From: Micropruina sonneratiae
GTDB lineage: Bacteria; Actinomycetota; Actinomycetes; Propionibacteriales; Propionibacteriaceae
Direction: 5' to 3'
NCBI RefSeq assembly: GCF_025972045.1
Contig: NZ_JAPDHX010000001.1
Location: 910,787 to 974,786 of the forward strand
Length of the DNA: 64,000 nucleotides
The translations under genes were made by a program, and so were the position numbers. Under the pieces are notes generated by a model, which had not been told where the DNA came from, made no database searches, and saw only the letters and a list, made by a program, of their open reading frames with translations. Within the stretch, counting starts at the first letter, position 1. Each line of letters opens with the position of its first letter. Positions 45,381 to 54,006 of the stretch are shown here, piece by piece.

Positions 45381-47558
45381 ATGGCGCAGTGGCAGACGCA
45401 GGCATTCCGCGAACTGCACACCCCGGTCGCCGACGTGTTGGGTGCGCGCACCGCGAAGGATCTCGAGAAGCTGCGCATCCGCACCGTGGGCGACCTGCTG
45501 CGGCACCTGCCGCGGCGCTACCTGTCCGGCACCGAGCTGACCGATCTGGCCACCATCGAGCAGGGCGAGCACGTGGCGGTGATGGCGAAGGTCAGCCGCA
45601 CCCAGGTCGTGCACGGGGGCCGCAACCGGCCCAGCCGGCTCGAAGTCACCCTCACCGACGGCCAGGGCTACCTGGCGGTCACCTTCTTCGGCCGCGAACA
45701 CCTGGTGGAGTACTGGCAACGCGAACTCGGCAAGGGCGTCCGCGGCATCTTCGTCGGCAAGGTGGGGCAGTTCCGCGACCAGCTCCAGCTGACCCACCCC
45801 GAGTTCGTCATGCTGGACGCCGCGGGCGCGATCGTCGGCTCGTCGGAGAAGAAGCAGCTGATCGCCACCATGAGCCGCACCGCCCTGGTCGGCATGTATC
45901 CGGCGACGGCGAAGCTGCCCACCTGGAAGGTCGCCGAATGCTGCCGGCTGGCGCTGGCCACCCTGAGCGGCGCCGACGACCCGTGGCCCGACTGGGTGCT
46001 GGACGCCGCCGACCTGATGCCGCTCGCCGACGCGTTCGCCGCCGTCCACCAGCCACGCTCACTCGCCGAGGCGGAGGCCGGCGCCCACCGGCTGCGTTTC
46101 GACGAGGCGTTCGCCACCCAGCTCACCATGGCCTACCGGCGCGCCGACGCCTCCACGCACACCGCGGTGCGGCGTCCGGTTCGTGCGGGCGGCCTGCTCG
46201 ACGCGCTGGACGCCCGGCTGCCGTTCGCGCTCACCGACGGTCAGCGGGCGGTCGGCGACACCCTGTTCGCCGAACTCGACCGGCCGCGTCCGATGCAGCG
46301 GCTTTTGCAGGGTGAGGTCGGCTCGGGCAAGACGGTGGTGGCGCTGCGCGCCATGCTGGCGGTCGTGGACGCCGGGGGGCAGTGCGCCCTGCTGGCGCCC
46401 ACCGAGGTGCTCGCCCAGCAGCACTACGCCACGATCCGGGCGCTGATGGGCGACCTGGCCGGCGGGGGACTGCTGGGCGCCCCGGAGGGCTCCACCGACG
46501 TGGTGCTGCTGACCGGGTCGATGCCGGCGGCGGCCAGGCGCGAGGCGTTGCTGCGGGCGGCCTCGGGCGAGGCGGGCATCGTGGTCGGCACCCACGCGCT
46601 GCTCAACGAGAAGGTGCAGTTCGCCGACCTCGGCTTCGTCGTGATCGACGAGCAGCACCGCTTCGGCGTCGAGCAGCGCGGCGTCCTGACCGACAAGGCG
46701 TCCGCCCGGCCGCACGTGCTGGTGCTCACCGCCACCCCGATCCCACGGTCGGTGGCGATGACCATCTTCGGCGACCTGGACATCTCCACGCTGGCCGAGT
46801 TGCCGGCCGGGCGGCAGGTGATCGGCACCGTCGTGGTCGATGCGGCGCGGCGTCCGGCCTGGGTCGAGCGGGCGTGGCAGCGGGTCGCCGAAGAGGTCGC
46901 CCAGCACCGGCAGGCGTTCGTGGTGGTGCCCCGGATCAACTCCAGCGACGAGGGCACCGGGGTGGTCGACCTGGCCGACCAGTTGCGGGCCGGTCCGCTG
47001 GCCGGGGTGCGCGTGGGCGTCCTGCACGGCCAGTTGGCCGCCGACGCCAAGGAGTCCACGATGGCCGCGTTCGCCGCCGGTGAGCTCGACGTGCTGGTCG
47101 CCACCACCGTCATCGAGGTGGGCGTCGACGTGCCGAACGCCACCATGATGGTGATCTGGGACGCCGAACGGTTCGGCATCTCGCAGCTGCACCAGCTGCG
47201 CGGCCGGATCGGTCGGGGCGAGCATCCCGGGGTGTGCCTGCTGGTCTCCTCGGCGGTCGAGAACGACACCATCCGTGAACGGTTGGACGCCGTGGCGGCC
47301 ACCAACGACGGCTTCGAACTGGCCGAGCTCGACCTGATCCAGCGCCGTGAGGGCGATGTGCTCGGGGCCGAACAGTCGGGGGCCCGCTCGAGCCTGCGTC
47401 TGCTGAGCGTGCTCGAGCACGCCGACGTCATCGCCCAGGCCAAGACGATCGCCGGACGGGCGGTCGAGCGCGACCCCGGCCGCACGACGCCCGGCTTCGT
47501 CGACGCCGTGCTGGCCACCGAGCAGTTGATGAGCGGGGACTTCCTCGAGTTGAGCTGA
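45381..47558 (+). CDS. recG: ATP-dependent DNA helicase RecG
   Basis: A 725-residue RecG that remodels stalled forks and branched DNA. The N-terminal wedge domain contains VGDLLRHLPRRY and an OB fold. Walker A is GEVGSGKT at 311-318, Walker B DEQH at 423-426 (VVIDEQHRFGVEQR), and motifs TATPIPRS, VVVPRI, DVLVATTVIEVGVDVPNATMM and LHQLRGRIGRG follow. The C-terminal RREGDVLGAEQSG is the TRG-type end. ATG 45381 stands seven bases after TAGGGT (45368-45373), leaderless; earlier in-frame codons do not resemble RecG. Confidence 0.96.
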   Translation: MAQWQTQAFRELHTPVADVLGARTAKDLEKLRIRTVGDLLRHLPRRYLSGTELTDLATIEQGEHVAVMAKVSRTQVVHGGRNRPSRLEVTLTDGQGYLAVTFFGREHLVEYWQRELGKGVRGIFVGKVGQFRDQLQLTHPEFVMLDAAGAIVGSSEKKQLIATMSRTALVGMYPATAKLPTWKVAECCRLALATLSGADDPWPDWVLDAADLMPLADAFAAVHQPRSLAEAEAGAHRLRFDEAFATQLTMAYRRADASTHTAVRRPVRAGGLLDALDARLPFALTDGQRAVGDTLFAELDRPRPMQRLLQGEVGSGKTVVALRAMLAVVDAGGQCALLAPTEVLAQQHYATIRALMGDLAGGGLLGAPEGSTDVVLLTGSMPAAARREALLRAASGEAGIVVGTHALLNEKVQFADLGFVVIDEQHRFGVEQRGVLTDKASARPHVLVLTATPIPRSVAMTIFGDLDISTLAELPAGRQVIGTVVVDAARRPAWVERAWQRVAEEVAQHRQAFVVVPRINSSDEGTGVVDLADQLRAGPLAGVRVGVLHGQLAADAKESTMAAFAAGELDVLVATTVIEVGVDVPNATMMVIWDAERFGISQLHQLRGRIGRGEHPGVCLLVSSAVENDTIRERLDAVAATNDGFELAELDLIQRREGDVLGAEQSGARSSLRLLSVLEHADVIAQAKTIAGRAVERDPGRTTPGFVDAVLATEQLMSGDFLELS

Positions 47559-47586
47559 CACCGGGGAGCTCTGGCACGATGAACCG

Positions 47587-48474
47587 GTGACGCTGATCGC
47601 CGCCGCAGACGGATCCGCCCTCGGCAACCCCGGCCCGGCCGGGTGGGGCTGGTACATCGACGAGAACCGCTGGGCCAGCGGCGGGTGGCCGCGCGGCACC
47701 AACAACATGGGCGAGCTGACCGCCGTGCTCGACCTGCTGCAACAGACGGCGGGCGTCGAGGAGGAGCTGCTGATCTACTGCGACTCGGTGTACGCCATCA
47801 ACTCGATCACCAAGTGGATGCCCGGCTGGAAGCGCAAGGGGTGGCGCAAGGGCGACGGCAAGCCGGTGCTCAACGTGGACATCATGAAGGCGCTGGACGC
47901 CGCGATGCAGGGCCGGCGGGTCCGGTTCGAATGGGTCAAGGGACACTCCGGCCACGACCTCAACACCGAGGCCGACCGGCTCGCGAACGCCGCCGCCGTC
48001 GCGTTCAAACAGGGCCGCACGCCTGATGCCGGCCCGGGGTTCGGCAACTCGCCCTCCAGCGCGGCCACCGGGCGCTCGACGGAGAGTCCCGGGTACGCCG
48101 ACCAGCCGGACCTGTTCGGCACACCCCCCGACGAGGCGTCCGACCTCGACCGGGTGGTGGAACTGGAGCGGTCGCTGCTCACCGACGAGGTGCGCACCGA
48201 CCCCGCGGCGCTGGCGGCGCTGCTGCACGAGGACTGGTGCGAGGTCGGGCGGTCCGGCCGGCTCTGGAACCGTGACGAGATGTTGGCCGAACTGGGTCCG
48301 CTGGCCGAACCCGTCGAGTTGGAGCCGCTGTCGGCATCCCGGCTGGACGACGCCTCGATCCTGCTGGTGTGGCGGTCGCGCAGCCCGCATGGCACTGCGC
48401 TGCGCAGTTCGCTGTGGATGCGTGAGGGTGGCGACTGGCGGCAGCGCTACCACCAGGGCACCGACGAGAGCTGA
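47587..48474 (+). CDS. ribonuclease HI fused to a DUF4440/NTF2-like domain
   Basis: A 295-residue protein. Residues 1-145 are RNase HI, with the catalytic D8 (AADGSALGNPG), E43 (NNMGELTAV), D66 (IYCDSVYA) and D130 (NTEADRLAN), plus GHSGH at 119-123. It should cut RNA in RNA-DNA hybrids. A linker of about 40 Ser/Gly/Pro-rich residues leads to a second domain (about 185-290: ELERSLLTDEVRTDPAALAALLHEDWCEVGRSGRLW, then LRSSLWMREGGDWRQRYHQGT), which matches the DUF4440/NTF2-like pattern. GTG 47587 is 29 bases after recG. The role of the added domain is unknown. Confidence 0.85.
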   Translation: MTLIAAADGSALGNPGPAGWGWYIDENRWASGGWPRGTNNMGELTAVLDLLQQTAGVEEELLIYCDSVYAINSITKWMPGWKRKGWRKGDGKPVLNVDIMKALDAAMQGRRVRFEWVKGHSGHDLNTEADRLANAAAVAFKQGRTPDAGPGFGNSPSSAATGRSTESPGYADQPDLFGTPPDEASDLDRVVELERSLLTDEVRTDPAALAALLHEDWCEVGRSGRLWNRDEMLAELGPLAEPVELEPLSASRLDDASILLVWRSRSPHGTALRSSLWMREGGDWRQRYHQGTDES

Positions 48475-48524
48475 CCCGCCCCGGATCGCCGGCCCCGAGC
48501 CTGGGACGGGCAGCGCCCGCCAGG

Positions 48525-48959
48525 TCAGGACGCCGTGTCGAACTCGTCCGCCGGCTCGTCGCCGAAGGTGAACCGGCGTCCGTTGATCTCGTCGACGTTG
48601 ATCCTGATGTGGTGGGTCTTCACCGTCGGTACCCACGAACGCAGCGGCAGGCCCTCCAGCCGGTCCAGTTCGTCGGTCTCCTCGACCGCATGCGCACGGC
48701 CCTTGGCGACGACACTCCAGCCTTCGCCGTTGGCCCACCCGTCCGCCTCGAAGGCGACGGTCGCGTTGGCGGTCAGCTGCAGCAGCTTGGTGCCTGCCGC
48801 CGTCTTGAACACGATGCTGCGACCGTCGAGGGTGAAGTTCACCGGAAAGATATCCGGCTGCCGGTCGATCACCGTCGCCAGCCGGCCCACGGTTGTGCCG
48901 CCCAGGGCCTCCCAGGCGTCGTCCTCGCTCAGCTTGCGGATGGGGCTGTCAGAAGTCAT
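48525..48959 (-). CDS. pyridoxamine 5'-phosphate oxidase family protein
   Basis: A 144-residue split-barrel protein. GGTTVGRLATVIDRQPDIFPVNFTLDGRSIVFKTAAGTKL is the usual FMN/F420-binding beta region, and AVAFEADGW-like ATVAFEADGWANGEGWSVVAKGRA follows. It may bind FMN, F420 or heme; the sequence does not decide. ATG 48959 lies close behind CAGAAT and is divergent from rsmD. Confidence 0.85.
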   Translation of the reverse strand: MTSDSPIRKLSEDDAWEALGGTTVGRLATVIDRQPDIFPVNFTLDGRSIVFKTAAGTKLLQLTANATVAFEADGWANGEGWSVVAKGRAHAVEETDELDRLEGLPLRSWVPTVKTHHIRINVDEINGRRFTFGDEPADEFDTAS

Positions 48960-49022
48960 GCCCTATTCTGTCACTCCGGCGCCGCCCCACCGAGGGCGGC
49001 CACATCGGCTAGCGTCGTGGCC

Positions 49023-49601
49023 ATGTCGCGCGTCATCGCCGGTAGCCGCAGGGGGCATCGACTTCTCGCCCCGCCCGGCGACCTCACCCGGCCCACCTCC
49101 GACCGGGTCCGGGAGGCCGCCTTCGGCGTGCTGGCGTCCGAACTTGGCCGGGTCGGCGAGCCCGAGTCGATGCTGGCCGGGCTTGCCTTCTTCGACCTCT
49201 ACGCGGGCTCGGGGGCGGTGGCGATCGAGGCGGCCAGCCGCGGTGCCGCTCCGGTGGTGGCGGTCGAACAGGACCGCCGCGCACTGCAGGCCATCCGCCG
49301 CAACGTGGGCGAGACCGGCCTCGCCGTGCGGGTGGTGGGCGGCAGCGTCGAGAAGTACCTGGCCGGGACGCCGTCGCCGGTCGACCTGGCCTGGCTCGAC
49401 CCGCCCTACCGGGTGCCCGGCGAAACCGTCGCCGCGGTCGTCCAGCGACTCACCGAGGGCTGGCTGACCGACCGGGCCGTGGTGGTCGTCGAGCGCTCCA
49501 GCCGGCGCGGCGAGTTCGACTGGCCCGCCCGGCTGGGCGATCGTTGGGAACGTCGCTACGGTGAGACGACGCTGTACTTCGCGACGGAAGGTGACCGATG
49601 A
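49023..49601 (+). CDS. rsmD: 16S rRNA (guanine(966)-N(2))-methyltransferase
   Basis: A 192-residue RsmD. MSRVIAGSRRGHRLLAPPG and RPTSDRVREAAFGVL form its N-terminus. SAM motif I is FFDLYAGSGAVAIEAASRG, and the catalytic DPPY is at 126-129. It methylates G966 of 16S rRNA in the assembled small subunit. ATG 49023 is seven bases after TAGCGT (49010-49015). Its stop overlaps the coaD start (ATGA). Confidence 0.95.
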   Translation: MSRVIAGSRRGHRLLAPPGDLTRPTSDRVREAAFGVLASELGRVGEPESMLAGLAFFDLYAGSGAVAIEAASRGAAPVVAVEQDRRALQAIRRNVGETGLAVRVVGGSVEKYLAGTPSPVDLAWLDPPYRVPGETVAAVVQRLTEGWLTDRAVVVVERSSRRGEFDWPARLGDRWERRYGETTLYFATEGDR

Positions 49602-50083
49602 GGGCCGTCTGCCCCGGTTCGTTCGACCCGATCACGCACGGTCACGTGGACATCATCACCCGCGCGGCGGAACTGTTCGACGAGGTGATCGTCGCCGTCG
49701 GCCGCAACTCCGCCAAGAACTACCTGTTCGACACCGACGAACGCGTCGAACTGGCCGCTGCGGCGGTCGCGGGCGTGGCCGGCGTCCGGGTCGAGGTGCT
49801 GTCCGGCCTGCTGGTGGACTTCTGCCGCGACCGCGGGGCCGGCGTGGTGGTGAAGGGGCTGCGGTTCGCCTCCGACTTCGACTTCGAGCTGCAGATGGCG
49901 CACATCAACGGCTCGCTGACAGGACTCGAGACCGTGCTGCTGCCGGCGTCGGCGAAGTGGGGCACCCTGTCGTCCACCATGATCCGCGAGGTGGCCTCGC
50001 TGGGCGGCGACGTGTCCGCCTTCGTCCCGGCCCTGGTCGCGCAAAGGATCGACGAGAAGAAGAGGGACAACTCCAATGGCTGA
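49598..50083 (+). CDS. coaD: pantetheine-phosphate adenylyltransferase
   Basis: A 161-residue CoaD that makes dephospho-CoA. The nucleotidyltransferase motif THGH is at 13-16 within PGSFDPITHGHVDII. VVKGLRFASDFDFELQMAHIN and WGTLSSTMIREVASLGGDVS (the ISSTxxR-like site) are conserved. It overlaps rsmD by four bases and the SepIVA-like gene by eight, forming one operon. Confidence 0.96.
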   Translation: MRAVCPGSFDPITHGHVDIITRAAELFDEVIVAVGRNSAKNYLFDTDERVELAAAAVAGVAGVRVEVLSGLLVDFCRDRGAGVVVKGLRFASDFDFELQMAHINGSLTGLETVLLPASAKWGTLSSTMIREVASLGGDVSAFVPALVAQRIDEKKRDNSNG

Positions 50084-50552
50084 ATCCAGCGCCGACCGGC
50101 TCGACGCCCTGCACACGATGGTCGAGCAGGCGAAGGCGGTGCCGATGTCGGCGTCCTGCATGATCAACCGCGCCGAGGCGCTGGCGCTGATCGAAGCCGC
50201 CCGCGACGCCGTTGCCGGCGACCTGGCCGAAGCCCGTGAACTGGCCGAGCGGACGCCGCCGGAGGTGCAGCAGGCGCGACAGGAGGCCGAGCGCGTCCTG
50301 GCCGAGGCCCGCGAGCGGGCCGACCAGCTGGTCGAGGAGTCCGCGGTGCTGGACGCCGCCCGCAGCCGTGCCGCTGAGCTCGAGCAGCAGGCGGGCGCCG
50401 ACGCCGAGGGTCTGCGGCGCGAGGCCGACGTGTTCGTCGACGGCCGGATCGCGGCCTTCGAGGCCGGCCTACAGAAGACGCTCAGCCAGGTGCAGACGAT
50501 GCGCGCCCGGCTCGCGGCCCGCTCAGGGCTGGACGCCGGCGACGCCCGCTGA
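50076..50552 (+). CDS. sepIVA: SepIVA-like DivIVA-family coiled-coil protein
   Basis: A 158-residue, largely coiled-coil protein. A short N-terminal DivIVA-like segment (LDALHTMVEQAKAVPMSASCMINRAEALALIE) is followed by heptad-rich Ala/Glu/Arg helices (EVQQARQEAERVLAEARERAD...) to the end. In mycobacteria the septation/elongation protein SepIVA (Rv2927c) precedes the DUF177 gene and rnc, the same order as here, so orthology is likely. It overlaps coaD by eight bases. Confidence 0.8.
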   Translation: MAESSADRLDALHTMVEQAKAVPMSASCMINRAEALALIEAARDAVAGDLAEARELAERTPPEVQQARQEAERVLAEARERADQLVEESAVLDAARSRAAELEQQAGADAEGLRREADVFVDGRIAAFEAGLQKTLSQVQTMRARLAARSGLDAGDAR

Positions 50553-50667
50553 GCGACACGGCCCGGCCAGCACCCCAGGGCGAGCCCCATGGCCCCACGC
50601 GCGCGGCCGGGCGAACCACCGCCGATTGGCGCCTTCGCGCAGCGGCCGGTAAAGTGTCCCTTCGGTC

Positions 50668-51258
50668 ATGACTATGTTCAATCGCCACCCAGATCCCCGC
50701 TCCGGGCTCGTTATCGACACCCATGAGTTGGGCCGACGGGTCGGCGCCATGAAGGAGATCCAGCGGGTCGCCGAGGCGCCGGAGGGGATCGGCATGGACG
50801 TGATCGGGGTGCCACCCGGTTCCCCCGTCGACCTCGACCTTCGGCTCGAGTCGGTGGTGGAGGGGGTGCTGGTCACCGGAACCGCCGAGGTTTCCTTGCA
50901 GGGGCAGTGCGCACGCTGCCTGGAACGGATCGACTCCGCTGAGGAGGTCGATCTCCAGGAGCTGTATCTGTACCCGGACAAGGAACCCGACGACGACGAG
51001 GCCAGCCGGATCGAGGACGAGTTGATCGACCTCGAGCCCCTACTCAGGGACACGGTGGTGCTCGACCTGCCGTACACGCCAGTGTGCCGGCCGGACTGCG
51101 CAGGCCTGTGTCCCGAGTGCGGGGCCAACCTGAACGCGGATCCCGACCACGCGCACGACGACAGGGTCGACCCTCGCTGGGCCGGCCTGTCGGGCTGGGC
51201 GGCGGACCCTGACGACGACAATGAACAGGCCTCGCAGCAGGCCGAGAGCAAGGAGTGA
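50668..51258 (+). CDS. YceD family protein (DUF177)
   Basis: A 196-residue DUF177 protein. [18 protein letters not shown] is the opening, and QCARCLERI with [18 protein letters not shown] supply six Cys that look like a metal site. YceD homologues are linked to 23S rRNA or L32 production and almost always sit before rpmF, as here (3-base gap). The tail is acidic. ATG 50668 has a TAAAGT box at 50650-50655. Confidence 0.9.
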   Translation: MTMFNRHPDPRSGLVIDTHELGRRVGAMKEIQRVAEAPEGIGMDVIGVPPGSPVDLDLRLESVVEGVLVTGTAEVSLQGQCARCLERIDSAEEVDLQELYLYPDKEPDDDEASRIEDELIDLEPLLRDTVVLDLPYTPVCRPDCAGLCPECGANLNADPDHAHDDRVDPRWAGLSGWAADPDDDNEQASQQAESKE

Positions 51259-51261
51259 GCC

Positions 51262-51453
51262 GTGGCCGTTCCCAAGCGGAAGATGTCCCGGAGCAATACC
51301 CGGCACCGCCGTTCCCAGTGGAAGGCCGCCGTGCCCACCCTGGTGACCTGCGCCAACGCGGCCTGCCGCGCCAAGCACCTCCCGCACACCGCGTGCCCCG
51401 CGTGCGGCCAGTACGGGCCCCGCGCCGCCCGGCGTCAGATTCTCGAACCCTGA
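51262..51453 (+). CDS. rpmF: 50S ribosomal protein L32, zinc form
   Basis: A 63-residue L32. [21 protein letters not shown] is universal, and [19 protein letters not shown] carries the four zinc Cys. GTG 51262 follows the DUF177 stop by three bases. The rnc gene starts 11 bases after its stop. Confidence 0.96.
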   Translation: MAVPKRKMSRSNTRHRRSQWKAAVPTLVTCANAACRAKHLPHTACPACGQYGPRAARRQILEP

Positions 51454-51464
51454 CGAGAGCGGCG

Positions 51465-52142
51465 ATGAGCCGCATCCAGGACCTTCTCGACGAGCTGGGG
51501 ATCACGATTGATCCCCAGCTCTTCGAGCTTGCCCTGGTGCATCGCAGCTACGCCTACGAACACGGCGCGATACCGCACAACGAGCGGCTCGAGTTCCTCG
51601 GCGACTCCGTGCTCGGCGTCGTCGTCACCGCGCACCTGTACCTGCGGTTCCCCGACCTGCCCGAGGGCCAGCTGGCGAAACTGCGCGCCGCCGTCGTCAA
51701 CGCGCACGCCTTGGCCGACGTCGCCCGCGACCTGCAGCTGGGTCCGCTGCTGAAGCTGGGCAAGGGTGAACTCGCCACCGGGGGTGCCGACAAGTCCTCG
51801 ATCCTGGCCGACGCGTTCGAGGCCGTCCTGGGGGCGTTGTACCTGTCCGCCGGCCGGGACGCCGCGGACGCCTTCGTGCACACCCTGTTCGACCCACTGA
51901 TCGAGACCGCCAGCGGCCTGGGCGCCGGACTGGACTGGAAGACCAGCCTGCAGGAGCTGTGCGCCACGCTCGAGATCGGCGTCCCGACCTACGCGGTGAC
52001 CGAGTCCGGCCCCGACCACGACAAGCGTTTCGAGGCAGTCGCCGTGATCGGCGAGCGGACGTTTCCGAGCGCGGGCGGTACGTCGAAGAAGCAGGCCGAG
52101 CAGGGTGCGGCCAAGGCCGCCTTCCATCAACTGAACGCCTGA
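51465..52142 (+). CDS. rnc: ribonuclease III
   Basis: A 225-residue RNase III that cuts double-stranded RNA in rRNA and mRNA processing. The signature [13 protein letters not shown] is at 39-51, with metal ligands E43 and D47. [19 protein letters not shown] supplies the second acidic pair, and a dsRNA-binding domain ([16 protein letters not shown] to [19 protein letters not shown]) ends the protein. ATG 51465 begins the family domain. It closes the coaD-to-rnc block and is convergent with terC. Confidence 0.96.
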   Translation: MSRIQDLLDELGITIDPQLFELALVHRSYAYEHGAIPHNERLEFLGDSVLGVVVTAHLYLRFPDLPEGQLAKLRAAVVNAHALADVARDLQLGPLLKLGKGELATGGADKSSILADAFEAVLGALYLSAGRDAADAFVHTLFDPLIETASGLGAGLDWKTSLQELCATLEIGVPTYAVTESGPDHDKRFEAVAVIGERTFPSAGGTSKKQAEQGAAKAAFHQLNA

Positions 52143-52182
52143 GCCACCCGCCGTACGACCTCCCGGAACCGGCTGAACCGGC

Positions 52183-53166
52183 TCAGGCCACCGCGTCCGG
52201 CTCGCGGTCGCGCTCGCGCCGGTTCGCCCACAGGCTGGTGCAGATCACCACGGCGAGAATGCCGACGATCACGGCCAGCGAGGCCAGGGTCGGCACGACC
52301 GGCACCCACTCCCACAGCCCGTGCGCCCAGTGCAGCATCAGTTTCACCCCGATGAAGCCGAGAATGGCGGCCAGCCCGAAGCCCAGGTGCACCAGGGCCG
52401 ACAGGGCGCCGGCCAGCACGAAGTACAGGGCCCGCAGGCCGAGCAGGGCGAATGCGTTGGTCGCGAAGACCAGGAACGGGTCGCCGGTGATGCCGTAGAC
52501 GGCGGGCACCGAGTCGACGGCGAAGACGATGTCGGCGGCCAGGATGGCGATCACCACCAGCGCGAGCGGGGTGAGCGCGCGGCGTCCGTTCTCGACCACG
52601 GCCATGGCGGTGCCGCGGTAGTCCTCGGTCACCGGGACGAAGCGGCGGACCAGCCGCACCGACCGCAGTTCGGACACCTCCACGACGTGCTCGCCGCCCT
52701 TGATCGCGTCGGCCAGCATCTTGACGGCGGTGGCCAGCAGGACGAGCCCGAACAGCAGGAACGCCCAGGAGAAGCTGGAGATCAGCTGGGCGCCCAGCGC
52801 AATGAACACCGCCCGCAGCACCAGGGCGCCTGCGACGCCGAACAGCAGCACCCGTTGCTGCAGCTTCTTCGGCACGGCGAAGGCCGCCAGCAGCAGCATG
52901 AAGACGAACAAGTTGTCCACCGACAGCGTCTTCTCGACCAGGTAGCCGGTGTAGTACTCCAGCCCGCGCTGGTCGCCGTGTGCTGTCCACACCCAGACGC
53001 CGAACGCCAGCGGTAGCGCGATGTAGAACGCCGACCAGCCGATCGCCTCGCGCATGCTCACCTCGTGCGGGCGACGGGTGATGACGAAGTCCAGAACCAG
53101 CAGCAGCAGAACTGCGCCGATGGTGAGTCCCCAGGCCAGGGGGGTGCCGATAGAGGTGAGTTCCAT
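52183..53166 (-). CDS. TerC/Alx family membrane protein, probable Mn2+ exporter
   Basis: A 327-residue integral membrane protein with eight or nine helices. EKTLSVDNLFVFMLLLAAFAVP and ADIVFAVDSVPAVYGITGDPFLVFATNAFALLGLRALYFVLAG hold the conserved acidic residues of the TerC family. Relatives (Alx, MeeF/MeeY) export manganese. ATG 53166 follows a leader that matches the Mn2+-sensing yybP-ykoY riboswitch, which strongly supports a manganese role. It is convergent with rnc. Confidence 0.92.
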   Translation of the reverse strand: MELTSIGTPLAWGLTIGAVLLLLVLDFVITRRPHEVSMREAIGWSAFYIALPLAFGVWVWTAHGDQRGLEYYTGYLVEKTLSVDNLFVFMLLLAAFAVPKKLQQRVLLFGVAGALVLRAVFIALGAQLISSFSWAFLLFGLVLLATAVKMLADAIKGGEHVVEVSELRSVRLVRRFVPVTEDYRGTAMAVVENGRRALTPLALVVIAILAADIVFAVDSVPAVYGITGDPFLVFATNAFALLGLRALYFVLAGALSALVHLGFGLAAILGFIGVKLMLHWAHGLWEWVPVVPTLASLAVIVGILAVVICTSLWANRRERDREPDAVA

Positions 53167-53177
53167 GCGTGGGGTGT

Positions 53178-53276
53178 CCTCAGCGTGTAGTCGTTGAGGT
53201 CTCCTTGGCCGTGGCCTCCCACCCGAGGCGCCGGTGGCGCCGTACTGACCGGATGAGACGAGAAGTACTCCCCTCA
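53178..53276 (-). ncRNA. yybP-ykoY manganese riboswitch
   Basis: On the minus strand the terC leader contains the motif GGGGAGTAC (53273-53265), a GC-rich arm, and then GGCCACGGCCAAGGAGACCTC near the end of the aptamer. These are the conserved blocks of the yybP-ykoY Mn2+ riboswitch. The CCTCA that ends the aptamer (53199-53195) can also pair with TGAGG (53182-53178), which includes the likely ribosome site of terC. This suggests a translational switch: Mn2+ binding frees the site. TACAGT at 53289-53284 is the probable -10 box. Confidence 0.82.
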
Positions 53277-53320
53277 GACACGAACTGTACCGGACGCTGA
53301 CACGACACCAAAAGGCTCCC

Positions 53321-53938
53321 TCAGCCGGCCAGGTGGGAGGAGTACTCCTGCCAGCCGCCGTCGAGCAGGCCGAACGCCGCCTCGAGGGTCTCCAGCGGTG
53401 TCTCGCTCGCGCCGGCCAGCAGCTGGACCTGCAGGACGAAGCGGGCGTAGGTCCGGATCTGTTCGGTCGGCTCGGTCAGCCCGAGCTCGGACGCGATGGC
53501 GCCGGCGAGGGCGTCCTCGTGACGCAGCCACATCTTGGCCGCATAGTCGCCCAGCGCGGGGGTGGCGTCGATGAAGGCCATGAACTCGCGGCGCCGGACG
53601 CCGTCCGGATCCTCCGGTGGCAGCACGTCGGCCCGGTAGGCGTCGAGCAGGGCCTGCGAGATGGACACCCCGGGCGCCCTGTCGCGGACGATGCGGACGA
53701 GATGTTCGCGCTGCTCGTCGTCCTCGTCGAAGACCAGCGCCTCCTTCTGGGGGAAGTGGGCGAACACGGTGGTGGGGGAGACGTCGGCGGCGTCGGCCAC
53801 CTCGCGAATGCTCACGTTGTCGAAGCCGCGCTCCATGAACAGCCTGGTGGCCGCGTGTGAGATCGCGGCCCGGGTCGCCGCCTTCTTGCGCTCCCGGCGG
53901 CCCAACGGTTCGGCGGGGGAGGTCGTCGTCGAGGTCAC
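53321..53938 (-). CDS. TetR family transcriptional regulator
   Basis: A 205-residue TetR repressor. The N-terminal helix-turn-helix reads RAAISHAATRLFMERGFDNVSIREVADAADVSPTTVFAHFPQKEAL, and the rest is a variable ligand-binding domain. GTG 53938 is six bases after TATAGT (minus strand, 53950-53945), so it is probably leaderless. It is divergent from an MFS pump with only 68 bases between starts, and a dyad of TTCGTA/TACGAA lies between them; it probably represses both genes. Confidence 0.92.
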   Translation of the reverse strand: MTSTTTSPAEPLGRRERKKAATRAAISHAATRLFMERGFDNVSIREVADAADVSPTTVFAHFPQKEALVFDEDDEQREHLVRIVRDRAPGVSISQALLDAYRADVLPPEDPDGVRRREFMAFIDATPALGDYAAKMWLRHEDALAGAIASELGLTEPTEQIRTYARFVLQVQLLAGASETPLETLEAAFGLLDGGWQEYSSHLAG

Positions 53939-53944
53939 GCACTC

Positions 53945-54000
53945 ACTATAGCGAAATCGCTACGAGTTCGTATTGATTTTAAAACTGGTACGAATACAGT
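53945..54000. promoter_or_regulatory. divergent tetR/MFS promoters with operator dyads
   Basis: TACGA-GT-TCGTA at 53961-53972 is a small palindrome; its TTCGTA half (53967-53972) is inverted at 53989-53994 (TACGAA). TTGATT (53973-53978) and TACAGT (53995-54000), 16 bases apart, form the MFS promoter, and TATAGT (53950-53945) the tetR one. Repressor on these dyads would block both. Confidence 0.65.
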
Positions 54001-54006
54001 TATGGC

